DNA from: Ctena decussata
Taxonomy: Eukaryota; Mollusca; Bivalvia; Lucinida; Lucinidae
Direction: 5' to 3'
NCBI GenBank assembly: GCA_963989385.1
Contig: OZ022511.1
Span: 28,576,503-28,640,502 of the forward strand
Length of the DNA: 64,000 nucleotides
Of this stretch, positions 22,494-31,580 are shown one piece after another. The first letter of the stretch is position 1. Every line of letters begins with the position of its first letter. The position numbers were made by a program, and so were the translations under genes. Under the pieces are notes generated by a model. The model did no database searches. It worked only from the letters and a program-made list of their open reading frames with translations, and was not told the DNA's origin.

Positions 22494-24467
22494 ATGGAGA
22501 ACAGCAGTCCTATGGTTGGTGGAGGTGATGTAGAGCTGGTGGAGAGAGCGAAGCATCGAGGTCGGGCGTATCAGTGTCTTCCGTGCTATCATAAAGAAGG
22601 CCGAGTGATGATCAGTGAGAAGGGGAGGATAGAGGACCATATATTGAAAAACCACGTGAAGCTAGATGAAGTACCTTTTTACTGTAGCCTATGCCTTTTC
22701 AGATGTCACAGTCAACAGCAACTCAACAGACATGTAACAGCATATGCCAGGCACAGGGAGATGGCAAGAAAGAGAGATGTAAAGGATCATCAGCCGTATT
22801 TGATGAAAAGTTCTAACCCGTATCAGATTGGGGCTTTGGACTACATGCAACTTTCTGTGGAGGATAGCATAAAGCATTTTATGCAACAGGGAAGACAAGC
22901 GAGGGAAAGAGATGGGAGGAACCCGGTGACCCAGACCATGCAGCAAATCTTTTCTAGTGAACTGCCCGCAGACCTAACAGCTCTTCTGCATCTGGTGGAG
23001 AATTCTACAGCGGCGGTGACTGACATTGGATCAACCCTATCTCTCCAGGCGCCAAGTGCTCCAGAGACAAGTCTAGGCACTCTAGCAGATGCAGGGCCCT
23101 ACCAGACACCAGACCAGCAGACCAACTTGAACACGCCGGTGATTTCGTATTCGCCGCAAGTTCCACGTCAGGTTGTGGCTCCTAGGGCTGTCCAGGGTAC
23201 CACTGAAGACTTACAGGAGAATGTCCAACCTCCAGTCATGGGGACAACTCTGAACACTCCGGTGCTGCCACTACAAGGACATCTACAGGTTCCGGAAGTG
23301 CAGACCATTATGACTCCTTCAGGCCTACACAACCAGAATCCAGATCTGTTCGGAAGCCTGCACAACCAGATTCCAGGTCCGTCTTTTCAGACATCGCCAC
23401 AAAACCTAAGCCAAACTTCAGTCGCCTCTGAGTTCAAGACTGCAGCAGTCCTCGCCCAACAACCGTTGGATTTACGACTGAGGAAAGATCCACAACAGCA
23501 GGCGATCTCCCAGCAGCCATCCAATCAGCCGCTGGATATGTCACAGCAAACTTCAACGTGTCACAAGGAGAGCAGTCCTATTGAGCGAACCATGGTCCCT
23601 GGATCCAGCCAGCTAGTCACCGGATCGACCACCAGACACACTGTGCCCATTGTCCAGCAACACACGCCAGTACAGCCTGTTAAGGATCAAACACCACCCA
23701 GCGTTGAGTCAGATGAGATGGAGGACGTCGAGAACTCTGTACCAAGTACCCCAACTACATCACGTACATCTACCACTACGACTGGAGGAGAAATTACGTC
23801 AGGGAAGGAAGACAACTGTCATAGTAAAGAAGCAGGGGAGCAAACAGAGGACATAATGAATCAACTCCTACCTCCGGAAGATATGGATCTGCACATTACA
23901 TCTGAAAAAAGAGCCTTAAGCGAGTCGGAGGAGCCCCTTCCCAAAAAGAAAAGGCAAGCAGAGCCAACTTTTGATGTCAGCCTGGTAGCAGTTAATGGTC
24001 TAGTTGCTGCCATTCAAAGCCTGCGAGAGGATGTGGTTAGAAACGGCAGAACGATGGAGCGGATGGAGAGGACAATGGTAGAGAACAACGTTTTGGTGAG
24101 TAAGATGGTAGACACGATGGCAAGGTTAAAGAACGTTTTAGAGTCCAACGAGAAAGAGGAAAGGAGACGAGAGGAAAGGAGGCAGGAGGCAGACAGGAGG
24201 AGGGAAGAGGACAGAAGAAAGGAGCGAGAAGAGGAGAGGAGGCGAGAAGAGCGGCGAAGGGAGAGTGAGCGTAGAGACAGAGAGGAGAAGAGACGGATGG
24301 AGACGGGAGGCGGATGCGGACATAAGGAAGACCGAAGGAAGGAGGAGAGAAGGGAGGAAGCAGATAAGAGAAGGAAGCAAGATCAAGAAAATGAGCCAAG
24401 AGTTAAATCAGTGTTAGGAAGGAGTTATACAGAGAACGTGATAAACGACTATGGAAGGAAGAAATAA
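22494..24467 (+). CDS. ORF3: C2H2-like finger / coiled-coil nuclear protein, unknown role
   Basis: 657 residues in the env position, but with no signal peptide or membrane segment. Two zinc-finger-like modules: C28-x2-C31-x17-H49-x4-H54 and C64-x2-C67-x12-H80-x6-H87. A long P/Q/S/T-rich middle follows, holding PLDLR (324-328) and PLDMS (346-350), both close to the CtBP-binding PxDLS motif. A KKKR nuclear signal (484-487) is followed by a heptad-like segment (about 495-550) and an R/E/K-rich coiled coil (about 550-630). The frame is also open nine codons upstream to an ATG at 22467; 22494 has the better AUG context. It may act in the nucleus on chromatin or silencing (inference). I do not recognise a family. 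Confidence 0.8.
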   Translation: MENSSPMVGGGDVELVERAKHRGRAYQCLPCYHKEGRVMISEKGRIEDHILKNHVKLDEVPFYCSLCLFRCHSQQQLNRHVTAYARHREMARKRDVKDHQPYLMKSSNPYQIGALDYMQLSVEDSIKHFMQQGRQARERDGRNPVTQTMQQIFSSELPADLTALLHLVENSTAAVTDIGSTLSLQAPSAPETSLGTLADAGPYQTPDQQTNLNTPVISYSPQVPRQVVAPRAVQGTTEDLQENVQPPVMGTTLNTPVLPLQGHLQVPEVQTIMTPSGLHNQNPDLFGSLHNQIPGPSFQTSPQNLSQTSVASEFKTAAVLAQQPLDLRLRKDPQQQAISQQPSNQPLDMSQQTSTCHKESSPIERTMVPGSSQLVTGSTTRHTVPIVQQHTPVQPVKDQTPPSVESDEMEDVENSVPSTPTTSRTSTTTTGGEITSGKEDNCHSKEAGEQTEDIMNQLLPPEDMDLHITSEKRALSESEEPLPKKKRQAEPTFDVSLVAVNGLVAAIQSLREDVVRNGRTMERMERTMVENNVLVSKMVDTMARLKNVLESNEKEERRREERRQEADRRREEDRRKEREEERRREERRRESERRDREEKRRMETGGGCGHKEDRRKEERREEADKRRKQDQENEPRVKSVLGRSYTENVINDYGRKK

Positions 24468-24528
24468 ACATCAAGTTAATTTTGGAGATTTTAAAATAGT
24501 TAGGAAATTTTAATAAGGTTAAGGTTTA

Positions 24529-24572
<44 letters not shown>

Positions 24573-25530
24573 GTCAAATGTGTAGATGCGGAGATTGTGG
24601 GGAGAAAGGATGTTTACTAGGACTTGGGGGAAGTTTTAATATGAGGAAAAATTTAAGGGTTAAGGTCGGATTATCTATATACTTATTGCTCTGTTTTTTT
24701 TAGCATTAATTATTTCTGTTTTATTGATGCAGAGCTCGTGAATGGATTGTTTCCGGTGATTTTTTTTGTAGTTGGTGCTTGGGGAAGCATATGTTGCATC
24801 TGTTGTGGAATGTACTTAATGCAAAGTGATCTTAATGTAAAACAGGTGGTTCATATAGTATAGCTGGTATTAATCACTTGTTCATGGAATAAGCAAACAG
24901 TTAATTGATATGTGATTTGATTTATTTGAATCGGGTCATACCTTGTCATAGTGATTCTTATCTTGAGGTGCTTTGCATTACTTACATACTGTGAAAAGTG
25001 TAAATAGATGCAGTGATATCTCTATTGTCTGAGGAGATGAAACAGTTAATTTGTATTATTCATACTAACAACTTTTCTGCATGAGCAGGCTGCTGTTATA
25101 TTTAAAATTGCTAAATATGTCATGAAGTTATGGTTCGGCAGATTCCTGGATAAATGATAACGCTTGTACATATAGATACTTGTGTCTGGGTCTGATTGTT
25201 TTGTTTCTAAGAGGTCAGCATTTTCTGTGTAAATTGTGTGTTGTTTTGGATTCCGTTATGCTCCGCGAGACCATGGTAGGCATAAAACTTGTTGGGCAAC
25301 CCAGACTTTCCGTGGAACTCTCTGGTTTTGCAATCAGGGCGTGGTCTCACTGAAGGCCTGGGTACTTTTACTTTACTGTCTTTCTACTGATGTCTAAATG
25401 TCTGAATGCCTAACACGTCAAATGCTAATTTTGGTGCCGTTGGAAGGATTTTAAAGTTCCCCAGGTCACCGTTATAATGTAATTTACACTTGTTCTCCAT
25501 TTAGAAAACTGGTTTACTGTCTTGCTTGTT
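24468..25530 (+). other. 3' spacer of the retrotransposon
   Basis: About 1 kb with no supported ORF between ORF3 and the polypurine tract. It holds the (GA)n tract. It may be 3' UTR of the ORF3 mRNA. Confidence 0.5.
24531..24569. repeat. (GA)n microsatellite
   Basis: About 19 uninterrupted GA units inside the element 3' spacer. Such tracts are length-variable and can bind GAGA-type factors. Confidence 0.95.
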
Positions 25531-25573
25531 CATGGTCGTTGGATGGAACTTTAACGACCATGGAGGGGGGTAA
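25531..25573 (+). other. Stem-loop and polypurine tract
   Basis: CATGGTCGTT (25531-25540) and AACGACCATG (25553-25562) form a perfect 10-bp stem with a 12-base loop. It overlaps the start of GGAGGGGGG (25562-25570), the likely plus-strand primer, three bases before the 3' LTR. Confidence 0.7.
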
Positions 25574-27121
25574 TGTAGTGACCCAGTTTTCATCCGAAAT
25601 GTGTTGTTGATTGTAACTGGCGAACATGTGTATTGGGTCAGCTGTTTATCGATGTTTTAGTTTGCAGCTGATATTGGTGGTATTTGAAGATATGCAATTA
25701 CGACAGTATGTGAATTCATAAGCAATCTGCTTACCTCTCATTTTATGCCTGTGATATCTTTGGAAGTGCCATTATGAGAGTTATTTCTTGTAAAAACTGA
25801 CTGTGAAGTGTGTGTTTCTGATCGGTGACCTCCATTTTGTATGTTGTGTATTGGCTGTGTGAGTATTGTATTATGGGATATGTTGTTGTGTGCGGTCAAG
25901 TGGAACTGTCAAAACATTCGTCTGTCAAAAGTCCGTCAGTCTGACTTGAGTGTATTTTCTTAGAAATCTGTGAGCAGAGAAATTTTATTGTTGTAAGGGT
26001 CATTTTGTATATTCATTGGGGAGTTTTTTTATTATAATTTTATCGTCGATGCCATTCAAGAATATTAAGTTTTCTTTGTTTAAAGAGGTTGACCCCTCGT
26101 ATTTTCTATGAAATTCAATATGGCCGACGTTAAACTTTGGTTGCGGGAACGTCTTCCTACGTCTCAGACGTCGTGGGATCACGTGACCCCGCAGCATCTT
26201 TGCTGCGGGTTGGGGAATCCCGCATCTGTATAGTAGTGGGATCGTGGGACGTGGGAATGCGGGATATATAAGTTGGGTTCCTGCAAGTGCAAGAGGACTT
26301 CAGTTTAACCTTCGTTGAGTGCAGATCGTTTTTAGGTTATCTTAATTTCTTTGGCTTCTTTTTTCTAAATTTACATAAGTTGCACTTAAGTTTTAAACAT
26401 TTAAGGATGGGTAGATAAATTCTTAAGAATAAGGGGACCATTTTAATGTTTTCCAAGAAATATTAGCAAGAAATTACTTTATTTTTACATGAAAGCTCCA
26501 GTTTGCATAAGATAGCATTTTCCTTTATAAAGCACAGGCTTACTATAAAAACTGTCCCAGCTTGTTGGCATGTCATGGCTTAATTAACTGATTAATTGTT
26601 TTACAGGTTTTTATACCGAATGACCCATTGACTAGTACATGAGAGTGATCACTGTCCGCGTGGTATGAGAGAGATTTGTATGTCAGTGTAAATGCAAACC
26701 TACAATGTAAACATGTCCACTAGGTCTTTGTCTGTACGTCTGTGTCTAGATACTTGTTGAAACCCGTACGTCTTAGTCTGATTGCTTGTTGAACATTAGA
26801 AATAAGAAAACACATGTAGTTTTTTTTAAACAGTTTATTTTTCAAATATAATTAATTCAGCGTGATTTCGTTTCTAGTCTTTATTTCATTTCCATTGTTA
26901 CTTTAAAGTCTGCACGTTTACAAGTCACAGAGATTCCTTAGTTTCCTTCCCTGAAGTCCACATTTTTTTATTTGCAAAGCCTGGTCATTCAACACTAGTG
27001 CTTTGATAACAGCGGGCCGAACTCTCACTGTTTGCCAGTGACTGTTTGCGTTTTGCTACTATACCTGGTCAGATCCTAACCAGCCTGAGAGAGTTCAAGG
27101 CTGCAGACTCGGCTCGTAACA
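25574..27121 (+). repeat. 3' LTR (1,548 bp)
   Basis: Same length and, as far as I compared, the same sequence as 13868-15415. It supplies the RNA 3' end. No AATAAA is obvious, so a variant poly(A) signal is likely. Confidence 0.97.
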
Positions 27122-27189
27122 ATGGTTTAAGAATCATGCCAAGGGCGATTTGAGTAATGTACAAATTACTACCCACCCATACAGGCGAC

Positions 27190-27410
27190 AGTGTACAGGG
27201 TAATAAAGTAAAAGACCGAGGAGCAAATTATATTAAACTTACCTCTTTACATTTTCGAAGGTGAATAACTATAAATGACGCAGCAGATTCCGGATAAAAT
27301 CTCAAAACATAATGATTTCCGACTACTGGTTATATGCGAACGTTTGTACTCTCGATTCAACTCTATGAAAACCGGAAAAGATGGTACAGTGAGTTCGGAT
27401 ACTGTGACTC
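27190..27410. repeat. Right arm of the inverted repeat bracketing the LTR element
   Basis: Close reverse complement of 12998-13130 plus 13605-13693. The open frame at 27275-27508 lies in this arm. The matching left-arm copy has indels that break the frame, so it is not supported as coding. Confidence 0.75.
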
Positions 27411-28511
27411 TTCCCTTCTATGAAAGATTTACATTTAAGAAATTTGTTACTGACACAAGTGCGTTATTGTCCTTGATTAGAGATTTTAGATGGGGAAAAT
27501 GGGGGTAAGGGAAATTTTAACGGATTATCTCCCTGACGGGAGCTGATGTTTTTGTTATATTTATAATAGTTTATTACATCGTTATTGGTAAATACATGTT
27601 ACTGATTTAATGAAAGTGTACTGTTGGAAAATATCTTAAATTTTGAATATAATGTGAATAGGTATCAAATTTCGCAAAGATTAGCCATTCAAATGAATTT
27701 AAAAGTGGCATTTGCTGATACTGGTGTTTGTTTTACATCATCATTGTATTTCTGTAGTTTGCTTATGCCTCTGTAGTTCCAAAACATCAGTTAAGATTTC
27801 TTACTAACATTTGTCTGTGTCAGAGAAAGCTTTTTTTTATGTTTTACTAAAAGTTGCCCCAAAAACTATCAGTACGATTTTCTTTGAAAGGCTATATCTC
27901 AAACAGCAGACGGTAACTTTCAGTTTTTATTGTTTCTATACACTTATGAGGGCTATGCAGTCTTCAGACTTAAGAGAGAATCTTTTGCTTATATAAAATG
28001 TTTGCTTAGGTGTTGGTAGCAACCTTACTTAAGAAGTTTATGAAAACCAACTGAAGAAAAATAAGATGAACAAAGAAAGAACGCGGACTGTGGCCATACC
28101 TTTTTGTTATACCCAATACGTTTGTGACGCATCATAAATTTCCTGAACTGATCTGAAAAATTCAATTCTACCTACATTTTTTATGTAATTTATATACTAA
28201 ATCACCATAAAATTCTGGTTACGATAGGCCTTGATGGAAAAGTGTTTTCAATCCAACAGTTAATTTTAAAACCAATTTATAGCGTCGGCGATAAAATTTT
28301 GAGAAAACCCAATGAAGATTATGATGCCGATAGCCATGTTGTTTGGCAGTCAATTTTTGTTTTACGAGCATTTAAGCCATTTAGATGACTAGACTTTTTA
28401 GAAATTTTAACGTAACAGGTAGAACGAACGGGGAAGGTTTCTTTCCTATAAAGGAAATTTTACAAAATGTATATCAAAATCAAAGTCATCTCATTTATCA
28501 TAAATTTTGAA
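27411..28511. other. Gene-free stretch
   Basis: AT-rich sequence with no supported ORF, RNA gene or recognised repeat. Confidence 0.4.
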
Positions 28512-28515
28512 TTAA

Positions 28516-28739
28516 CCCTTTTTAGACCGGATACCCGTTTTGGGGACATTATATGCAAACAGTGCAGACCCAGTTCAGACGCCGCAAAACGCGGCGTCTG
28601 ATCAGGGTCTACATCGTTTGCTTACAGGAATTTCTATGCAAAGTACAATAAAAGTGAAAATATTCACCAGAAACCCCTAGAACTAGTAATGGGATTATCT
28701 GAATGATAAGAATGGACAAGTCCACTGGTCAAAAAAGGG
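28516..28739. mobile_element. piggyBac-type MITE
   Basis: Begins CCCTTTTT and ends AAAAAAGGG, flanked by TTAA on both sides (28512-28515, 28740-28743). CCC...GGG termini with TTAA are the piggyBac hallmark. It is 224 bp and non-coding. Inside is a perfect hairpin: TCAGACGCCGC, loop AAAAC, and its complement (28575-28601). That hairpin lies in a longer palindrome (28555-28621) of a family also seen at 54607, 58885 and 61460. Confidence 0.85.
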
Positions 28740-28944
28740 TTAAACAAAATGGATGTTAATCTGAACATGTGGCTTCGGTAGCAAAGGTAATAGCTTTGTA
28801 TAATGATTTGTAATATTAACTGTCGGGAAATCCAAATTAGACCTGAAGGGGAAGTCTGCATTAAGGTAGCATAAATGAATGATGACTGTAAACGAAGTTT
28901 GCATGGGCAGTATTGCAACATTACGTTAAGTACTGACCATAAAC

Positions 28945-29218
28945 GCCGGGCCGGGTAGCGCAATCGGTAGGGCACCTGACTCGTAAGTCAGAGGTCCTAG
29001 GTTCGAATCCCGGTCTGGCCACATACTTTCGTTTCTCCTTCCGCTGATTCAAGAAGGGCAGTTGTCAGTTACTGGCGAAAGTATGTGCACTTAGTACTGG
29101 TTAACCGCTTAGGAGGTCTAAGCCTGCCCAGGAATAGTGTGGTTAGGTTAACTGACCGTCCCGACATGACCTTAGTTGTTTACCGTGGACGTTAAGCATC
29201 AAATCAACCAACCAACCA
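28945..29218 (+). mobile_element. tRNA-derived SINE, family 1, copy A
   Basis: The head is a degenerate tRNA with an A-box-like TAGCGCAATCGG and a B box GGTTCGAATCC. CTGAC/GTCAG form the anticodon stem but leave a 6-base loop (TCGTAA), so it is not a working tRNA gene. The body ends in a CAAC-repeat tail. A 13-bp target duplication, ACTGACCATAAAC, flanks it (28932-28944 and 29219-29231). A second copy is inverted at 62656-62930. Confidence 0.9.
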
Positions 29219-29249
29219 ACTGACCATAAACAGATTAAATTAAACCAAA

Positions 29250-30141
29250 TCAAAATCTAAAAGAGTTCCTTCAAGAGCAGAGAACACATTCGAAAGAAGG
29301 AACATGGGCTACATACTTCGAAGTTTCGGCTAATCAAGCCTCATCCGTGACCCTGACACAATCTGGCGACGGAAGACAGAATAAACATACTGCAATTTCT
29401 TAATCTAGAAGGCAATCAATTCAAAGACTGATTAGCATCAAAAACTGGCCCAAATGAAGAAAAAGCGATGATCTAGAATATGAGTCTAAACCAATCAAAA
29501 TTTTTCAATTTCTCAGAATGTATCCTCTGATCTGCTATATTCGTTTCTTTGGTTTGTCCCTTGCTTCAACAGAATTTTAATTCAGAATTAATTGTATTTT
29601 CACTGCAGCTACTGCTGTCTCCCCGTACATCGTCATAGTGCAGACTATATACTTTTCTAGACCTATTGGATATTTGGACTCATTCTTAGCCGAAACTACG
29701 TAGTCTGGCCTATGTTCCTTCTTCTGAATGTATTTTCTGCTCTTGAAGGAACTATTTAAGATTTTAATTTTACTTCATTGCAGCTTGTGTTGTGCCGTGT
29801 GACGGCCGTAAAACGTCTCCCCGTACATCATCCATAGTGCAGATTATATTTTATTTATCAGAGGATATATTCTGAGAAAACTAAAATTTGAGATTGATTT
29901 AGACTATTATTCTAGATCATCGCCTTTTATAATATTTGGATCCTTTTTGATACTAATCAGTCTTTGAATCGACTGCCCGATTAAATCAAGAAATTACAGT
30001 ATGCTTTTCTCTGGTTTCGTCACCAGATATTGTCAGGGTCACTGATGAGGCTTCATTAGCCGAAACTACGTAGTCTGGCCCATGTTCCTTCTTCTGAATG
30101 TATTCTCTGCCCTTGAAGGAACTATTTAAGATTTTAATTGA
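29250..30141. mobile_element. Foldback element with ~285-bp arms
   Basis: 29250-29535 is the near reverse complement of 29856-30141. Shared segments include the TTCCTTCAAGAGCAGAGAA end and the CTAGATCAT region. A third partial arm copy at about 29688-29770 lies in the loop in the same orientation as the right arm, so the element has an internal duplication. Confidence 0.75.
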
Positions 30142-30144
30142 CAT

Positions 30145-30350
30145 GGATGGATGCATGGATGGAGGACTTGCGATTTTACGTCCTTTTCAACAGTTTTTTA
30201 GTCATATCAGGAAAATGGTCGGCTGGTAATGAAATGATGTGTGCAATGGAACCCCGTTTACGGTAGGAGAGATTCTCGCCTCAGGCTGGGCTCGAACTCG
30301 GGTCCACTAGCTCAGTAGGCCAGCGCTTAATTCCCACTGAGTTTCCCTAA
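30145..30350 (-). mobile_element. tRNA-derived SINE, family 2, fullest copy
   Basis: On the - strand a tRNA-like head (GAATTAAGCGCTGGCC, then a B-box-like GAGTTCGAGCCC) is followed by a body containing CCATTGCACACA, TCATTTCATTACC and ACTGTTGAAAAGGACGTAAA. Body fragments recur at 34691-34790, 41905-41985, 55351-55445, 58431-58530 and 63752-63870. Confidence 0.7.
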
Positions 30351-30437
30351 AACCGGTGGGCAGTCGTGCAAAATCTCATTACTGCACTCAGTTAAACCGA
30401 GTTTGCATATTCAGTCCTTTGATGTGGATTTTCCTTT

Positions 30438-30477
30438 TCTTTTTTTTTTTTTTTTTTTTTTATTTCTTTTTTTTTTT
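30438..30477. repeat. Poly-T tract
   Basis: A run of about 20 T followed by two T-rich segments. Simple sequence; the open frame across it is an artefact. Confidence 0.9.
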
Positions 30478-31215
30478 GTTGGTTTCCCAGAGGATCTTCC
30501 TTCAGAATTTATTAATTTTAACCATGGAAAAGTGTTCAAATAGCACACCTCATGAATTTCATAATATGAACCTTTTCATCAACGCTCCACTACTCTGGAT
30601 GACAGTAAGACTCTGGCGAGTCTGCGTGGGCTAGTCTGAGTCTTGAAGTCACTGCAGTTCCCCAGGCGTTTTCTTTTTCTTCTTTTCTTTTTATTTTACT
30701 AGTTTTTCTTTTCTTATTTTTGACGGTTCTTATAGTCTACGAATGTTTCACACAGACATGCGTGCCATTCTTTAATAAATAATCAAGAAAGGATGTTTTC
30801 GTCCAATCACGTGACTGTCACAAATAAATAAATTAGAAATCGTCCAATAAACGTAATTAGTGGCGTCTTAAATTGGGATTTTGTGGTCTTCTATCATTCT
30901 TTAATGTATATAAAGTGGATTAAGAAGCCTGGGTAAAATAATGACATGTAGAAATTTTGAATCTTCTTCTGTTCCAATAAATTAAGTAATTCAGCTAGTA
31001 TTTCTAGACCATAAAGGCCAGTTAGAATCCATGCATGTTTATTTTGGCTCGTAGATGTAGCTGAAATATAAGAAAACGAGTTAGAACCTCATTTATAATT
31101 ATAGCCCGTAGTGGGTACTGTTCTGCAACAGAGAAGTAAATTTCGAAGTACCCGTGAAACACACTGCCAACTCAGCGCTGATTACATTTACGAACGGACT
31201 GTAGCATTTCATAGA

Positions 31216-31580
31216 TCAGCCCCGGATCCAGGGGGTGGGCTTTGGGGCTTCAGCCCCGCCATCTCGGCCTCTGTGTTATGTATAATATGTACGCCTCAAG
31301 ATAATTAGGAGTATCTGATGACAGTTTGAGATAATTTATCCATGCGGTTAGATTCAAATATATGTTGTGAAATCTCATTAGAATCGCCTCATCGAGGCGA
31401 TTCTAATGAGATCACAACATATATTTCAAGGCAAAAAAGACATTTTCAAAAATTCTCACCAAACTGATCCCTAATTAGTAAAATATTTTCAAGCCCCTCA
31501 CACACACACACCTCGGCAACTCTCAGTCCCACCAGTTATCCAGAGCCCCACCAGTACGTAGTGGTCTGGATCCGGGCCTG
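31216..31580. mobile_element. MITE with GGATCC-containing termini and central palindrome
   Basis: The left end CAGCCCCGGATCCAGGGGG mirrors the right end CTGGATCCGGGCCTG. Inside, 31362-31427 is a nearly perfect palindrome (CATTAGAATCGCCTC and complement) bounded by ATATGTTGTGA/TCACAACATAT. This resembles the hairpins at 51270-51345 and 51433-51503, so one mobile hairpin may sit in another element. Confidence 0.6.

Larger units (their letters stand above)
13868..27121 (+). mobile_element. Complete Ty3/Gypsy LTR retrotransposon with a third ORF
   Basis: Order: LTR (13868-15415), primer site, gag, -1 frameshift signal, pol (protease-RT-RNase H-integrase), 0.8-kb spacer, third ORF, 1.1-kb spacer with a (GA)n tract, polypurine tract, LTR (25574-27121). 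The LTRs begin TG and end CA; ATGG flanks both sides (13864-13867 and 27122-27125). RT-before-integrase order and the gypsy-type integrase place it in Ty3/Gypsy. Both LTRs are 1,548 bp and I saw no difference between them, so insertion is recent. One frame break in pol (~18700) is the only obvious defect. No env-like membrane protein is present. Confidence 0.96.

Noticed and set aside
24037..24399. Antisense hydrophobic ORFs under the coiled coil
   Set aside because: They are the complement of the purine-rich Arg/Glu repeat and have no independent support.
22494..24467. ORF3 as an envelope protein
   Set aside because: No signal peptide, membrane segment, furin-like site or fusion peptide; the sequence is charged and finger-bearing.
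27275..27508. 77-aa ORF
   Set aside because: It lies in a repeat arm; the matching arm at 12998-13130 carries indels that break the frame.
28945..29020. tRNA gene candidate
   Set aside because: A and B boxes are present, but the anticodon loop has 6 bases and a second copy with body and tail lies at 62656-62930; this is a SINE head.
30356..30634. 92-aa ORF with a phenylalanine run
   Set aside because: The run is the translation of a poly-T tract.
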